A stretch of 14,247 nucleotides of DNA. Source: an uncultured bacterium (GTDB lineage: Bacteria > Cyanobacteriota > Vampirovibrionia > Gastranaerophilales > Gastranaerophilaceae). The stretch spans positions 1 through 14,247 of the forward strand of contig USCK01000036.1 in NCBI GenBank assembly GCA_900553205.1, given 5' to 3'. Positions 1-6,885 of the stretch are shown piece by piece. Positions within the stretch are counted from its first letter, which is position 1. The number at the start of each line of letters is the position of its first letter. The notes below the pieces were generated by a model. The model did not search any database and was not told where the DNA came from. It saw nothing but the letters and a program-made list of their open reading frames with translations. The position numbers were made by a program, and so were the translations under genes.

Positions 1-2214
1 TTTATCTACAAGAGAAAGTGCGTAAGCATAAACATGCCTGAAACCATTAACAAATGAAGGTTTGTATTTTTCATCTTTTGTATATTCATACAACACTTGA
101 AAATACTTATTAGAACATTTTCGCAAATTTGATGAACCTAAATAAGTAAACAAACCAACCCACCATGCAATCCATTCCAAAGGTTTGCGTCCAAACATCT
201 TGTATAAATAAAAACTCAACTTCAACCTTTTTACACCAGCTGAGCGCTCTTTTATTTCAAACCATTGTTGAGAAGTATTGTCATCATCAAAAATTATACA
301 ACTTGCGATATAAGACGAAATTATACCAACCAATAACAAACTTCCAAAAGTGCTAATTAGCTTGAACCCAGCAAAACTTAGCAACAGAAATGAAAACGCT
401 GTTGAAATACAAGCTGAAAAAACTGCAATATTCGTTTTTGAATCACCATTTGATTTAAAAATAGAATAATCAATAGTAAAACCTATTATCAAAAATATGG
501 TTAATATACTAAAAATATTTATACCACACCCGAGTATTTGTCCAAAAGCCACACTTACGCAAACCCCAAGCAATGGAGGTAGCATAATTTTCAAGGCTTT
601 TTTGTTGTACATTAAATATAAATATACAAACATTCCTAAAAACAATATTGGAATCAAAGGTTGAACCAATTTTCGACTTTGTTTTAATGACATTGAAATA
701 TCTTTTTGAATATTAATAATTTTTGATTTAGGAATTTCTTTTAATCCTAAACCATAAGCTATTATTATCTTCTCACCATTCAAATAAAACGAAGGTATTT
801 TATAATCAAAAGTAGAATTATTATTTTTTATAAGATTATTTTTTTGTTCCTTTGTTAAAAAATCTGGATAATTATTAGTTTGATACAGATGATTTATGAG
901 TTTTATATTTTCTCTCTGCTCTTTCTGTGTTGGTACAAACTTGCTTTCTGCAATATAATCAACATTATTTTTTTTCAAAACTTCACAAACAAGCCCCTCA
1001 TCTTTTGTCACAATAAAACTAACGTCTTTATTCTGAGGATTTGTTGAATGTTGATATATCATTTCAGCCTCTTTTAAGCTTTTATCAGGCTTATATAAGC
1101 TTTTTATACTATCATCTGTTTTTAATTGTAAAAAACCTAAAACAATAACGACAGAAGCAATAATAACAAACCATTTCTTGTTAATTTTGGGAACATATAC
1201 AGATTCTGAAACATTAGCCTCAAACGGCAACATAGGAAGAAGACAAGTTACAAACAAATAAACCCCAACAAGTCCGCTTATTGTATATAAAGATATTTGA
1301 TTCAAAAGTGGCAATTCAGGAATCAACAAAAAACTGAACGCAATAATTGTTGTAAGCATTGATGATGTAAGATTTTTATAAAAATCTTTGTTATGAGTTT
1401 TGTTTGAATAATAATGCAGAGAATAATCAACACCAATACCTATCAAAGTCGTAGCAAAAACAAATGTTAATATATGTATTGTATGAAAGGCCAACGAAGT
1501 TACAATATACCCTGTTGCTAAACCAAACAAAATACTCGTAATAACAGGAATAAAAATTTTATATGACCCAAACATATATTTGCAAACCAAAAGTACAAAC
1601 ACAGTTGCCAAAATTCCGAATATATTTATCTGCAACGCCGATTTTTGAGCCGTTTTATAAGAATGTACAGGAGTTCCAGCCAAATATACATCATAATTTT
1701 TAGCCAAATCAACAATCGCACCAACATTGTTTGTTTTTATTTTTACTATCGGATAATCAGGATTAGAAAAATTTGTCATAAAATAATCAGTCACAAAAAA
1801 ATATGGGTCTTTATCTATAGGAAGAAGCGAAACTCCTAATGGATTATACAAAAACCTCATACTATTTGTTTCTAACTGTTTGTATTGTTTTTGTTTAATA
1901 AGTTTTTTAGTTGAATCCAACAAAAACGATTTCGGGTGAGTTTGAATAATATTTTGATAATCAGTATCATCTTGAGAAACAATTTCTCCAAGTCTTTGTG
2001 TTTTTACGACATTCAAAAATTCATCTTTGGATTCATCTTTGAACATTACAATCACATCTGAATTGGTATGTTCATTTATATCCAATAATAATTGATTTTC
2101 TTGTTTTACAACTGATTTTAGGATATCAGTTTCAACAAAAGGTCTATGTATTAAACTAAACACAAGCCCTACAAGAAATATTAATAATAAAAAAACACAC
2201 CTAAAAACCTTCAT
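1..2214 (-). CDS. MMPL-family lipid exporter fused to a HtrB/LpxL-like acyltransferase domain (3' end beyond window)
   Basis: The frame is open from ATG 2214 to base 1: 738 codons with no stop. Residues 1-642 show the RND/MMPL layout: TM1 at about 4-22, a periplasmic domain 23-195, six TM segments at about 196-362, a second periplasmic domain 363-517, and TM8-12 to about 642. Each half has the family G-x-x-x-D-Y motif (GIGVDYS, D263; GFTIDYS, D582), the presumed proton-relay sites. After a short linker, residues about 650-738 read like the start of a lysophospholipid acyltransferase of the HtrB/LpxL type: a W-x(4)-ER start, LYKMFGRKP, a WWVGLF segment and PSFVNGFRHVYAYALSLVDK. The catalytic H-x4-D/E motif would lie beyond the edge, so activity cannot be judged. 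The ATG overlaps the LolA stop by one base. The likely role is export and acylation of the lipid made by the upstream operon. The exporter part is secure, the acyltransferase part likely. Confidence 0.85.
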   Translation of the reverse strand, partial: MKVFRCVFLLLIFLVGLVFSLIHRPFVETDILKSVVKQENQLLLDINEHTNSDVIVMFKDESKDEFLNVVKTQRLGEIVSQDDTDYQNIIQTHPKSFLLDSTKKLIKQKQYKQLETNSMRFLYNPLGVSLLPIDKDPYFFVTDYFMTNFSNPDYPIVKIKTNNVGAIVDLAKNYDVYLAGTPVHSYKTAQKSALQINIFGILATVFVLLVCKYMFGSYKIFIPVITSILFGLATGYIVTSLAFHTIHILTFVFATTLIGIGVDYSLHYYSNKTHNKDFYKNLTSSMLTTIIAFSFLLIPELPLLNQISLYTISGLVGVYLFVTCLLPMLPFEANVSESVYVPKINKKWFVIIASVVIVLGFLQLKTDDSIKSLYKPDKSLKEAEMIYQHSTNPQNKDVSFIVTKDEGLVCEVLKKNNVDYIAESKFVPTQKEQRENIKLINHLYQTNNYPDFLTKEQKNNLIKNNNSTFDYKIPSFYLNGEKIIIAYGLGLKEIPKSKIINIQKDISMSLKQSRKLVQPLIPILFLGMFVYLYLMYNKKALKIMLPPLLGVCVSVAFGQILGCGINIFSILTIFLIIGFTIDYSIFKSNGDSKTNIAVFSACISTAFSFLLLSFAGFKLISTFGSLLLVGIISSYIASCIIFDDDNTSQQWFEIKERSAGVKRLKLSFYLYKMFGRKPLEWIAWWVGLFTYLGSSNLRKCSNKYFQVLYEYTKDEKYKPSFVNGFRHVYAYALSLVDK

Positions 2215-2723
2215 TAATCTACCTTAAAACTTACTTTAGTTATTGTTCCATCTGTAGCTTTTATCTCTATTATATGTATATTCTTCTTCCCTGATATATA
2301 AAGGCTTTTCACATATTTTTTCATTTGTGGATTATTTGGAACAAGTCCCAACTCCCAAACAGAAGAATTTTTGAAATAGAATTTAAAATTTTTATTCAAA
2401 TAAACATAGTTTTTGTTTATAACATTATTTATAATCCTACTTACCTGTTCATTTTTATCATAAGTCGTAGTCATTTTTACCGGATATTTTGTATAAAAAA
2501 CAACGCCATTATCTTTTCTGAACGAAAAATCCCCACCCGATTTTAAAACCACCGTTGAGTTTGGAACAGTTTTAGTCTGAGTAAAAGGACAATTTATATT
2601 ACTAAAATTAGGAATATGCTTCATAACCGTTTTAGCATCAGAAGGGTGCGAGAATACATCTGACGCAAAAACAATATTTGATAGAAGTATTATTACTAAA
2701 AATATTTTACAAAGATTTTTCAT
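2214..2723 (-). CDS. LolA-like periplasmic lipid/lipoprotein carrier
   Basis: A 169-residue protein with a clear Sec signal peptide: MKNLCK, a hydrophobic run to about residue 18, then a likely cleavage after VFA (about residue 20). The Cys at position 5 is not in a lipobox. The mature part has the LolA pattern of F-x-Q-x-K (FTQTKTV, about 47-53), a short strand, then GGDFSFRKDNGVVFYTKYP (about 63-81), matching the family F/Q, G-x-F and G-x-x-x-x-x-x-x-P spacing. LolA-fold proteins shuttle acylated cargo through the periplasm. In aryl polyene clusters a LolA homologue sits beside the MMPL exporter, as here. Its start overlaps the thioesterase by 17 bases and its stop overlaps the exporter start by one, which suggests translational coupling. 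Overall similarity to true LolA is weak, so the assignment leans partly on context. Confidence 0.8.
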   Translation of the reverse strand: MKNLCKIFLVIILLSNIVFASDVFSHPSDAKTVMKHIPNFSNINCPFTQTKTVPNSTVVLKSGGDFSFRKDNGVVFYTKYPVKMTTTYDKNEQVSRIINNVINKNYVYLNKNFKFYFKNSSVWELGLVPNNPQMKKYVKSLYISGKKNIHIIEIKATDGTITKVSFKVD

Positions 2724-3123
2724 ACTGTTCGATTTTTTCCTTTAAATTCACAGGTTCTGCATAAATACTTTGCATAGAATGTTTATCAACACATATCTGC
2801 ATTGATTTAGCTTTAAAGATTTTTTCTCCTGTTTCCTCATTATAAATAGTGTATTTTATATTTATTGCAGGTTCTATATCTTTCAACTCACATTCAACCC
2901 GTAGCTTATCTCCAAAAGTTGAAGGTTTAATAAACTTAAATTCCATTTTTGCTATAGGATACATAAACCCATCATTATACATATCCATATATGTATATCC
3001 TATTTTTGAGAACATATCACATCTTGCTTGTTCTATATACTTGATATAGTTGCCATGCCAGACTATATTCATAGGGTCAACATCATAAAATGGTACATCT
3101 AAAATCATTGAAGTTTTTATCAT
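2707..3123 (-). CDS. hotdog-fold acyl thioesterase (4HBT/YbgC-like)
   Basis: A 138-residue protein, the usual length for a single-domain 4HBT thioesterase. Residues 10-33 carry the family signature: V-P-F-Y-D-V-D-P-M-N-I-V-W-H-G-N-Y, followed by KYIEQAR. The aspartate of the DVDP segment corresponds to the catalytic acid of YbgC/FadM relatives. It would hydrolyse acyl-ACP or acyl-CoA thioesters in the cytoplasm. In aryl polyene operons a thioesterase of this type stands next to lolA, where it may release or proofread the polyene chain. Its ATG directly abuts the ligase stop codon (TAA then ATG, no gap), so it is almost certainly cotranscribed and coupled. The family call is strong; the exact substrate cannot be read from the sequence. 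Confidence 0.92.
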   Translation of the reverse strand: MIKTSMILDVPFYDVDPMNIVWHGNYIKYIEQARCDMFSKIGYTYMDMYNDGFMYPIAKMEFKFIKPSTFGDKLRVECELKDIEPAINIKYTIYNEETGEKIFKAKSMQICVDKHSMQSIYAEPVNLKEKIEQYEKSL

Positions 3124-4650
3124 TTATTTACTCCTAAAAATATTTTCTTTTGGCAACTGTCCACTTGAATATACTTTATCATCATCAAAATATTTATACA
3201 AAATTGAATTTGCATTTTCTGTAAAAGATAAAGATATTTTCTTATCAGGTTTAATAATATTTGAAAATTTAATTTTCTTTAACTGTCCAACATCTACCTT
3301 ATACCCAAACAACTCTTTTATATAAAAACTTGCATAGTACAACTGAACAACCCCCGGTACTATTGGATAATCTTTAAAATGTCCTTTAAAGAAATTACAA
3401 TCACGATGAAAAATTAAATCTAACATCGTCTTTTCTCTTGAAATTACCAATGGTAAAGATAATCTCACACCAAACCAGCTTTTCATATAGTCCAAGTTCA
3501 CTTTACCCATTGTGTTTTTAGGAATTTCGTCTGTAAAATTCCACCTTTGAGGAATTATATCAAGATAATTTCTCAACTCTTTTTTCAACTGTTTCACAAA
3601 CTCTATTTTTCCAAGTTTGAGAAATTGTTCTACCCCCGACTCACTTAACACAGCAACACTTGCCAGCTTTTCGCCGTATTTTAATGTATAGCAATCTTTT
3701 ATATATTCAAGTTGGTTTATATTCTTTTCTGTTTCTAATAGTGAAACTCTTTTTTCTTGAATTTTTACAACTCTGTCTTTACGAGATAAAATCTGTATTC
3801 CGTCATCAGTAATCTTTACTAAATCGTCCAATTTATATTCGTTTTCATAAATATATGGTGAACAAACCGTATCATCTTTAATTTTGACATCATCAAACAA
3901 TTTCAGATTTTCTTTTGAAGATTGGCGATAAGCGACAATCCCTGTTTCTGTTGCGCCATATATTTCAATAACATTTGTTCTGCGCTCAAAGTATTCTATT
4001 GTATCGAACTTTGCACCTGCAGAAATAATATATAAAGGCATTGTCGGGATTATTATGTTATATTTTGCAACCTTAGACAAAAACGAAGGTGTTGAAACCA
4101 ATACGCTATGACCTTTAGTTATTTGTTCGGGGAAAGAAATTCTATCAACACAAATAGGTTTTTCGTTGATATAAGGGATTGCAAAACAAAATGTAAATCC
4201 GTATAAATGTGTCAGTGAGGCTGTTGTTTCAAACTCATGTATATCAGAAAAATCAAAAGTTTTGGAAATCACTTTTGCCTCTGCAAAAATATTCGCCAAA
4301 GTTTTCTTCACAATTTTTGGCTCTGATGTCGAACCCGAGGTCAAAAATTCAATTAAAAAATCATTTTGGAGATTATCTTCTGCAATCTGATTACCTTCAT
4401 AAAGGTTATCAATATAAAGCCCTTCTGCGTATTTCAATTTTGTTTTATCGGGGATTAATTGAACAGGTATATTCAAATACATACACGCAAAAAGATTAAC
4501 TAAAAGAATATAAGAATCATCACCTGACAAAACCACCTTTTGTGGATTCTGAGCTTTTATATACCCTGCTTGTTTTTGAGCAATTACCTTGAAATCCTCA
4601 TACAATATAGGTTTGCCGGAATGTATTATAAAAACAGAATTATTTTTCAA
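3124..4650 (-). CDS. acyl-ACP/CoA ligase (AMP-binding) fused to a FabZ-like hotdog dehydratase
   Basis: A 508-residue two-domain protein. Residues 1-390 form an adenylating enzyme: P-loop TSGSTSEPK (104-112, with Ser where Gly is usual at 109), YGATETG (231-237), SRKDRVVKIQEKRV (289-302), and PKNTMGKV (377-384) with K383 as the presumed catalytic lysine. Residues about 400-508 form a hotdog domain with HRDCNFFKGHFKDYPIVPGV (415-434), the F-x-G-H-F-x-x-x-P-x-x-P-G-V motif of 3-hydroxyacyl-ACP dehydratases (H424). In aryl polyene pathways the ligase loads an aromatic starter such as 4-hydroxybenzoate onto a carrier protein, and a dehydratase makes the double bonds. Here both steps sit on one chain. 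The start overlaps the upstream membrane-protein gene by 11 bases. The N-terminal domain looks shorter than in typical AMP ligases, as in relatives from these clusters. Domain calls are strong; the starter substrate is inferred. Confidence 0.92.
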   Translation of the reverse strand: MKNNSVFIIHSGKPILYEDFKVIAQKQAGYIKAQNPQKVVLSGDDSYILLVNLFACMYLNIPVQLIPDKTKLKYAEGLYIDNLYEGNQIAEDNLQNDFLIEFLTSGSTSEPKIVKKTLANIFAEAKVISKTFDFSDIHEFETTASLTHLYGFTFCFAIPYINEKPICVDRISFPEQITKGHSVLVSTPSFLSKVAKYNIIIPTMPLYIISAGAKFDTIEYFERRTNVIEIYGATETGIVAYRQSSKENLKLFDDVKIKDDTVCSPYIYENEYKLDDLVKITDDGIQILSRKDRVVKIQEKRVSLLETEKNINQLEYIKDCYTLKYGEKLASVAVLSESGVEQFLKLGKIEFVKQLKKELRNYLDIIPQRWNFTDEIPKNTMGKVNLDYMKSWFGVRLSLPLVISREKTMLDLIFHRDCNFFKGHFKDYPIVPGVVQLYYASFYIKELFGYKVDVGQLKKIKFSNIIKPDKKISLSFTENANSILYKYFDDDKVYSSGQLPKENIFRSK

Positions 4651-5050
4651 GTCTTAATCTCCTTTTATACCAAATTCTTATCGGGTATTCTACCAAGAAG
4701 GTTATACCTACCAAGAAATAAGATATACAACCATTATATAATGCCCAAAAAGTATTGTTCACATACAATGTCACAACTGACAAAATAAAATTTATCCCTG
4801 TAACGACAGTCCAAATCCAATTAAGCTTCTTTGTGTATAATACCAATTTGAGAGGTAATTCACCGTCAAGTTTTTCGGCTATTATTTGAATAACAGGCTT
4901 CTTTTTGAAATTTGACAGCAAAAAACACGCAAAAAAGAAGAAATTAATAGCTACAGGATAAAATTTCAGAACAGTTATTTTTGTAAAATAGAAACAAAAA
5001 ATAACAACTAGCATCAACATTATAGGTAATATTGGTTTAAGTTTTGACAT
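4640..5050 (-). CDS. small four-helix membrane protein of aryl polyene clusters (COG4648-like)
   Basis: A 136-residue hydrophobic protein with about four membrane segments (roughly 5-21, 27-46, 74-96 and 100-124) and a basic C-terminus (RIWYKRRLRLEK). The pattern of a Y-P central helix, a Y-T-K-K-L-N-W-I-W segment near 72-80, then F-W-A-L-Y-N-G and E-Y-P-I-R matches my memory of the COG4648 predicted membrane proteins. Those are found almost only between the carrier-protein and ligase genes of aryl polyene/flexirubin clusters, exactly its place here. Its biochemical role is unknown. The ATG lies two bases after the carrier-protein stop at 5053, and its end overlaps the ligase by 11 bases. Family placement is fairly confident, aided by context. 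Confidence 0.78.
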   Translation of the reverse strand: MSKLKPILPIMLMLVVIFCFYFTKITVLKFYPVAINFFFFACFLLSNFKKKPVIQIIAEKLDGELPLKLVLYTKKLNWIWTVVTGINFILSVVTLYVNNTFWALYNGCISYFLVGITFLVEYPIRIWYKRRLRLEK

Positions 5051-5052
5051 AA

Positions 5053-5306
5053 TTATTCTTGCAACAATTTTTCAACAGCATTAACAACATCAGCAACTGT
5101 TCTTATTTGTTTAAACTCTGCAGGTGAAACCTTTTCCTTTTTGGTTGTTGTATTCTTACAGCCAAATCTACAGCATCAACACTGTCCAATTCCAAGTCCT
5201 CAAACAAATCTGCATCTAAAACAACATTCTCGGGAACAATCTCAAAATCATCAACAAGAATACCTTTTAAGATTTCAAATATATCATCTCTTGTTATATC
5301 AGCCAT
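5053..5306 (-). CDS. acyl carrier protein, interrupted by a one-base frameshift
   Basis: From ATG 5306 the frame encodes a normal acyl carrier protein up to about residue 53, with the phosphopantetheine site LELDSVDAVDLAVRIQ (Ser42). It then runs into a basic, unrelated tail and stops at 5103. The missing second half is present in the -1 frame: KKEKVSPAEFKQIRTVADVV onward, ending at TAA 5053-5055, two bases before the next gene. Adding one A to the A5 run (5138-5142, T on the plus strand) would give an uninterrupted ACP of about 84 residues with normal helix spacing. The gene is therefore either recently mutated, affected by a homopolymer sequencing error, or read by slippage. I saw no convincing slippery heptamer. 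I chose ATG 5306 over an upstream in-frame ATG (5324) because ACP homology starts there; it overlaps the other ACP gene by 8 bases. Confidence 0.8.
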
Positions 5307-5556
5307 TAATTTTTGACCCCACATAATCTGCCAAAGTGTTTACAGAATAAAAATACTTTGAATTTTGTTCTTTATCAGAATCCATAGACAGCTTGTATTT
5401 CTTTTGAAGCGCCATTCCGATTTCCAACGCATCAATAGAATCTAAACACAAGCCATCGTTAAAAAGAGGTTCATCGTCTTTTATATCATCAACTGTAATA
5501 TCTTCCAAATCCAAAGATTTGATTATTAATTCTTTTATTTCCTTCTTCAATTCCAT
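5299..5556 (-). CDS. acyl carrier protein
   Basis: An 85-residue acidic protein, typical ACP length. The 4'-phosphopantetheine attachment motif is GLCLDSIDALEIGMALQKKY, with Ser40 as the modified residue. The N-terminus (LKKEIKELIIKSLDLEDIT) and C-terminus (YSVNTLADYVGS) also fit the ACP fold. Paired, non-identical ACPs at the head of the operon are a hallmark of aryl polyene clusters. It is the first gene of the tight operon and overlaps the second ACP by 8 bases. The start is uncertain. ATG 5556 fits homology, but the only Shine-Dalgarno-like AAGG sits one base before it; the same AAGG is seven bases upstream of TTG codon 3, which could be the real start. Confidence 0.93.
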   Translation of the reverse strand: MELKKEIKELIIKSLDLEDITVDDIKDDEPLFNDGLCLDSIDALEIGMALQKKYKLSMDSDKEQNSKYFYSVNTLADYVGSKING

Positions 5557-5562
5557 ACCTTG

Positions 5563-5591
5563 GTTATACTATAAAATTGTGAATTATTCAA
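5563..5591 (-). promoter_or_regulatory. candidate promoter before the ACP operon
   Basis: On the minus strand TTGAAT (5591-5586) and TATAAC (5568-5563) are separated by 17 bases, a good sigma70-type layout. The predicted transcription start would fall almost on the first ACP ATG (5556), so a transcript from here would be leaderless or would use TTG codon 3. The hexamers could be chance in such AT-rich DNA, and the operon may instead read through from the 380-residue gene upstream. Confidence 0.4.
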
Positions 5592-5604
5592 CAATTATCA
5601 GACA

Positions 5605-6747
5605 TTATTTAAACATCTCAATTACTTGAGAAAATGTTGATTTAACCTTGATTAAAGAGGTTGTATTCACATATCTTGTATAATTAACAAAACAATATAT
5701 AGCAGAAGCTATTAAACATACAAATATCAATACTCCAAACATTCTAAAAGCTCTTAATACTGCAGATACAGGTAATCTGTTTTCTGTTATCATTGTCGGT
5801 GAATTGGCTAACAAAGTATCCATAACTTCTTCTGTAGATTTGTTTTTTATACTTTCTATATCAGGCTCTTTAGGTGAATTAAACAATTTTTCTAAATTCG
5901 CTCTTGCACATTCAAGTTTGAAGTTTTCGGAATCAGATGACGCAATTATTGTTTCTCTCGATTGGATAAAAGCGTCTGCAAGTTCTGAAATCTTTGTAAT
6001 ATCTTTTTCAATTTCTTGTTTGATAATATCTTCTTTTTCAACAATTTGTGAGAATATTTTTTCAGAGTTCTCAAATTTTAACATCTCTTTTCGTAAATAT
6101 TCAGAAGAAGCTAACAATTTAAAGAATTCAACCTTATCAGACAATTCACCTTCTAAATATTGAACAATTTTTATTCGTTCTTTTTTCAACGATTCAATAT
6201 CTTCTTGTATTTTTTTTGTTTCAAAATACTTTTTGATATCTTCAAACAGTTTAAATTCAGAAGTATGGAAATAATAATTTTCACTATCAGAATTTGCTTT
6301 GTTAATATTTTTGACAGGCAAAAACCCTTCCAATTTTGCAGTTGATAAATCATCTGAAAGTCTTATAAACATAAACAAATCACCAAGAAGCCCATAACGT
6401 TCTTGTTTTTTAGCAACAAAATACTTATAATCACCAAACGCATATCTTACAGAGATTTTGCACCCATTTACATACAGTTCGGAGATATCCCAACGAGATA
6501 GAACTGACGGAATATTTTGTAATACAGAGGAATCATCTGTTTCTATACCAAATTGAGATAAGAGTTTTTTACCTGCCAACGCTACAACAAGATTTGCAAC
6601 CATTCTGCAACGCAAATTTGTATTGACAACCGAAGAACATTTATCCCATATCGGATAAAATTCTTCTTTTTTCAAGTCAACTATACTATCTTGAGATATC
6701 AGTTCCAACTTTTCTTCACTATTTTCCATACCTAACAATAATCTCAT
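5605..6747 (-). CDS. unrecognised membrane-anchored coiled-coil protein (possibly DUF1822-like N-terminus)
   Basis: A 380-residue protein I do not firmly recognise. Residues about 35-150 look like a globular alpha/beta domain. The order R-M-V-A-N-L-V-V, QFGIETD, DISELYVNG, LFMFIRLSDDLSTAKLEGFLPV resembles the cyanobacterial DUF1822 family as I remember it, but only loosely. Residues about 165-290 are charged and helical, probably coiled coil. A single hydrophobic helix at about 336-354 (FGVLIFVCLIASAIYCFV) is followed by a 26-residue tail, so it is probably tail-anchored with most of the protein in the cytoplasm. There is no signal peptide. The ATG at 6747 is preceded by GGAAG about 13 bases upstream; Met7 (6729) is an alternative. 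It lies 48 bases upstream of the ACP operon on the same strand with no terminator between, so cotranscription is plausible. A role in the polyene pathway is not shown. Confidence 0.5.
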   Translation of the reverse strand: MRLLLGMENSEEKLELISQDSIVDLKKEEFYPIWDKCSSVVNTNLRCRMVANLVVALAGKKLLSQFGIETDDSSVLQNIPSVLSRWDISELYVNGCKISVRYAFGDYKYFVAKKQERYGLLGDLFMFIRLSDDLSTAKLEGFLPVKNINKANSDSENYYFHTSEFKLFEDIKKYFETKKIQEDIESLKKERIKIVQYLEGELSDKVEFFKLLASSEYLRKEMLKFENSEKIFSQIVEKEDIIKQEIEKDITKISELADAFIQSRETIIASSDSENFKLECARANLEKLFNSPKEPDIESIKNKSTEEVMDTLLANSPTMITENRLPVSAVLRAFRMFGVLIFVCLIASAIYCFVNYTRYVNTTSLIKVKSTFSQVIEMFK

Positions 6748-6824
6748 ATTGTCAGTTTTTCTTCCACATATTTATAGAGGATATTGTAACAAAAAATTTA
6801 CATTTACCTCGAAAGTGGCAAAAA

Positions 6825-6853
6825 ACATGTATTTCAGGTTTTTATATACATGT
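6825..6853. promoter_or_regulatory. 8-bp inverted repeat in the divergent intergenic region (candidate operator)
   Basis: ACATGTAT (6825-6832) and ATACATGT (6846-6853) form a perfect inverted repeat with 13 bases between. It lies in the 138-base gap between the divergent 380-residue gene (minus) and 132-residue gene (plus). An AT-rich -10-like TAAAAT (6862-6867) for the plus gene follows. The spacing suits a dimeric regulator, but no regulator is identified. There is no T-tract, so it is not a terminator. Confidence 0.4.
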
Positions 6854-6885
6854 GTAGATTATAAAATAACCCTTGGAGGTGTGTT

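Noticed and set aside
5130..5150. Programmed -1 frameshifting in the second ACP gene
   Set aside because: The frame-0 heptamer A-AAA-AGG is a poor slippery site and no downstream stem is evident; a missing base or sequencing error is simpler.
5580..5598. Hairpin AATTATT/AACAATT between the 380-residue gene and the ACPs as a terminator
   Set aside because: The stem is short, AT-only and mismatched with no T-tract, so readthrough is more likely.
6711..6729. Internal start at Met7 (6729) for the 380-residue protein
   Set aside because: The AGG before it is only one or two bases away; the upstream ATG has a better, if distant, purine-rich site. It was kept as an alternative only.
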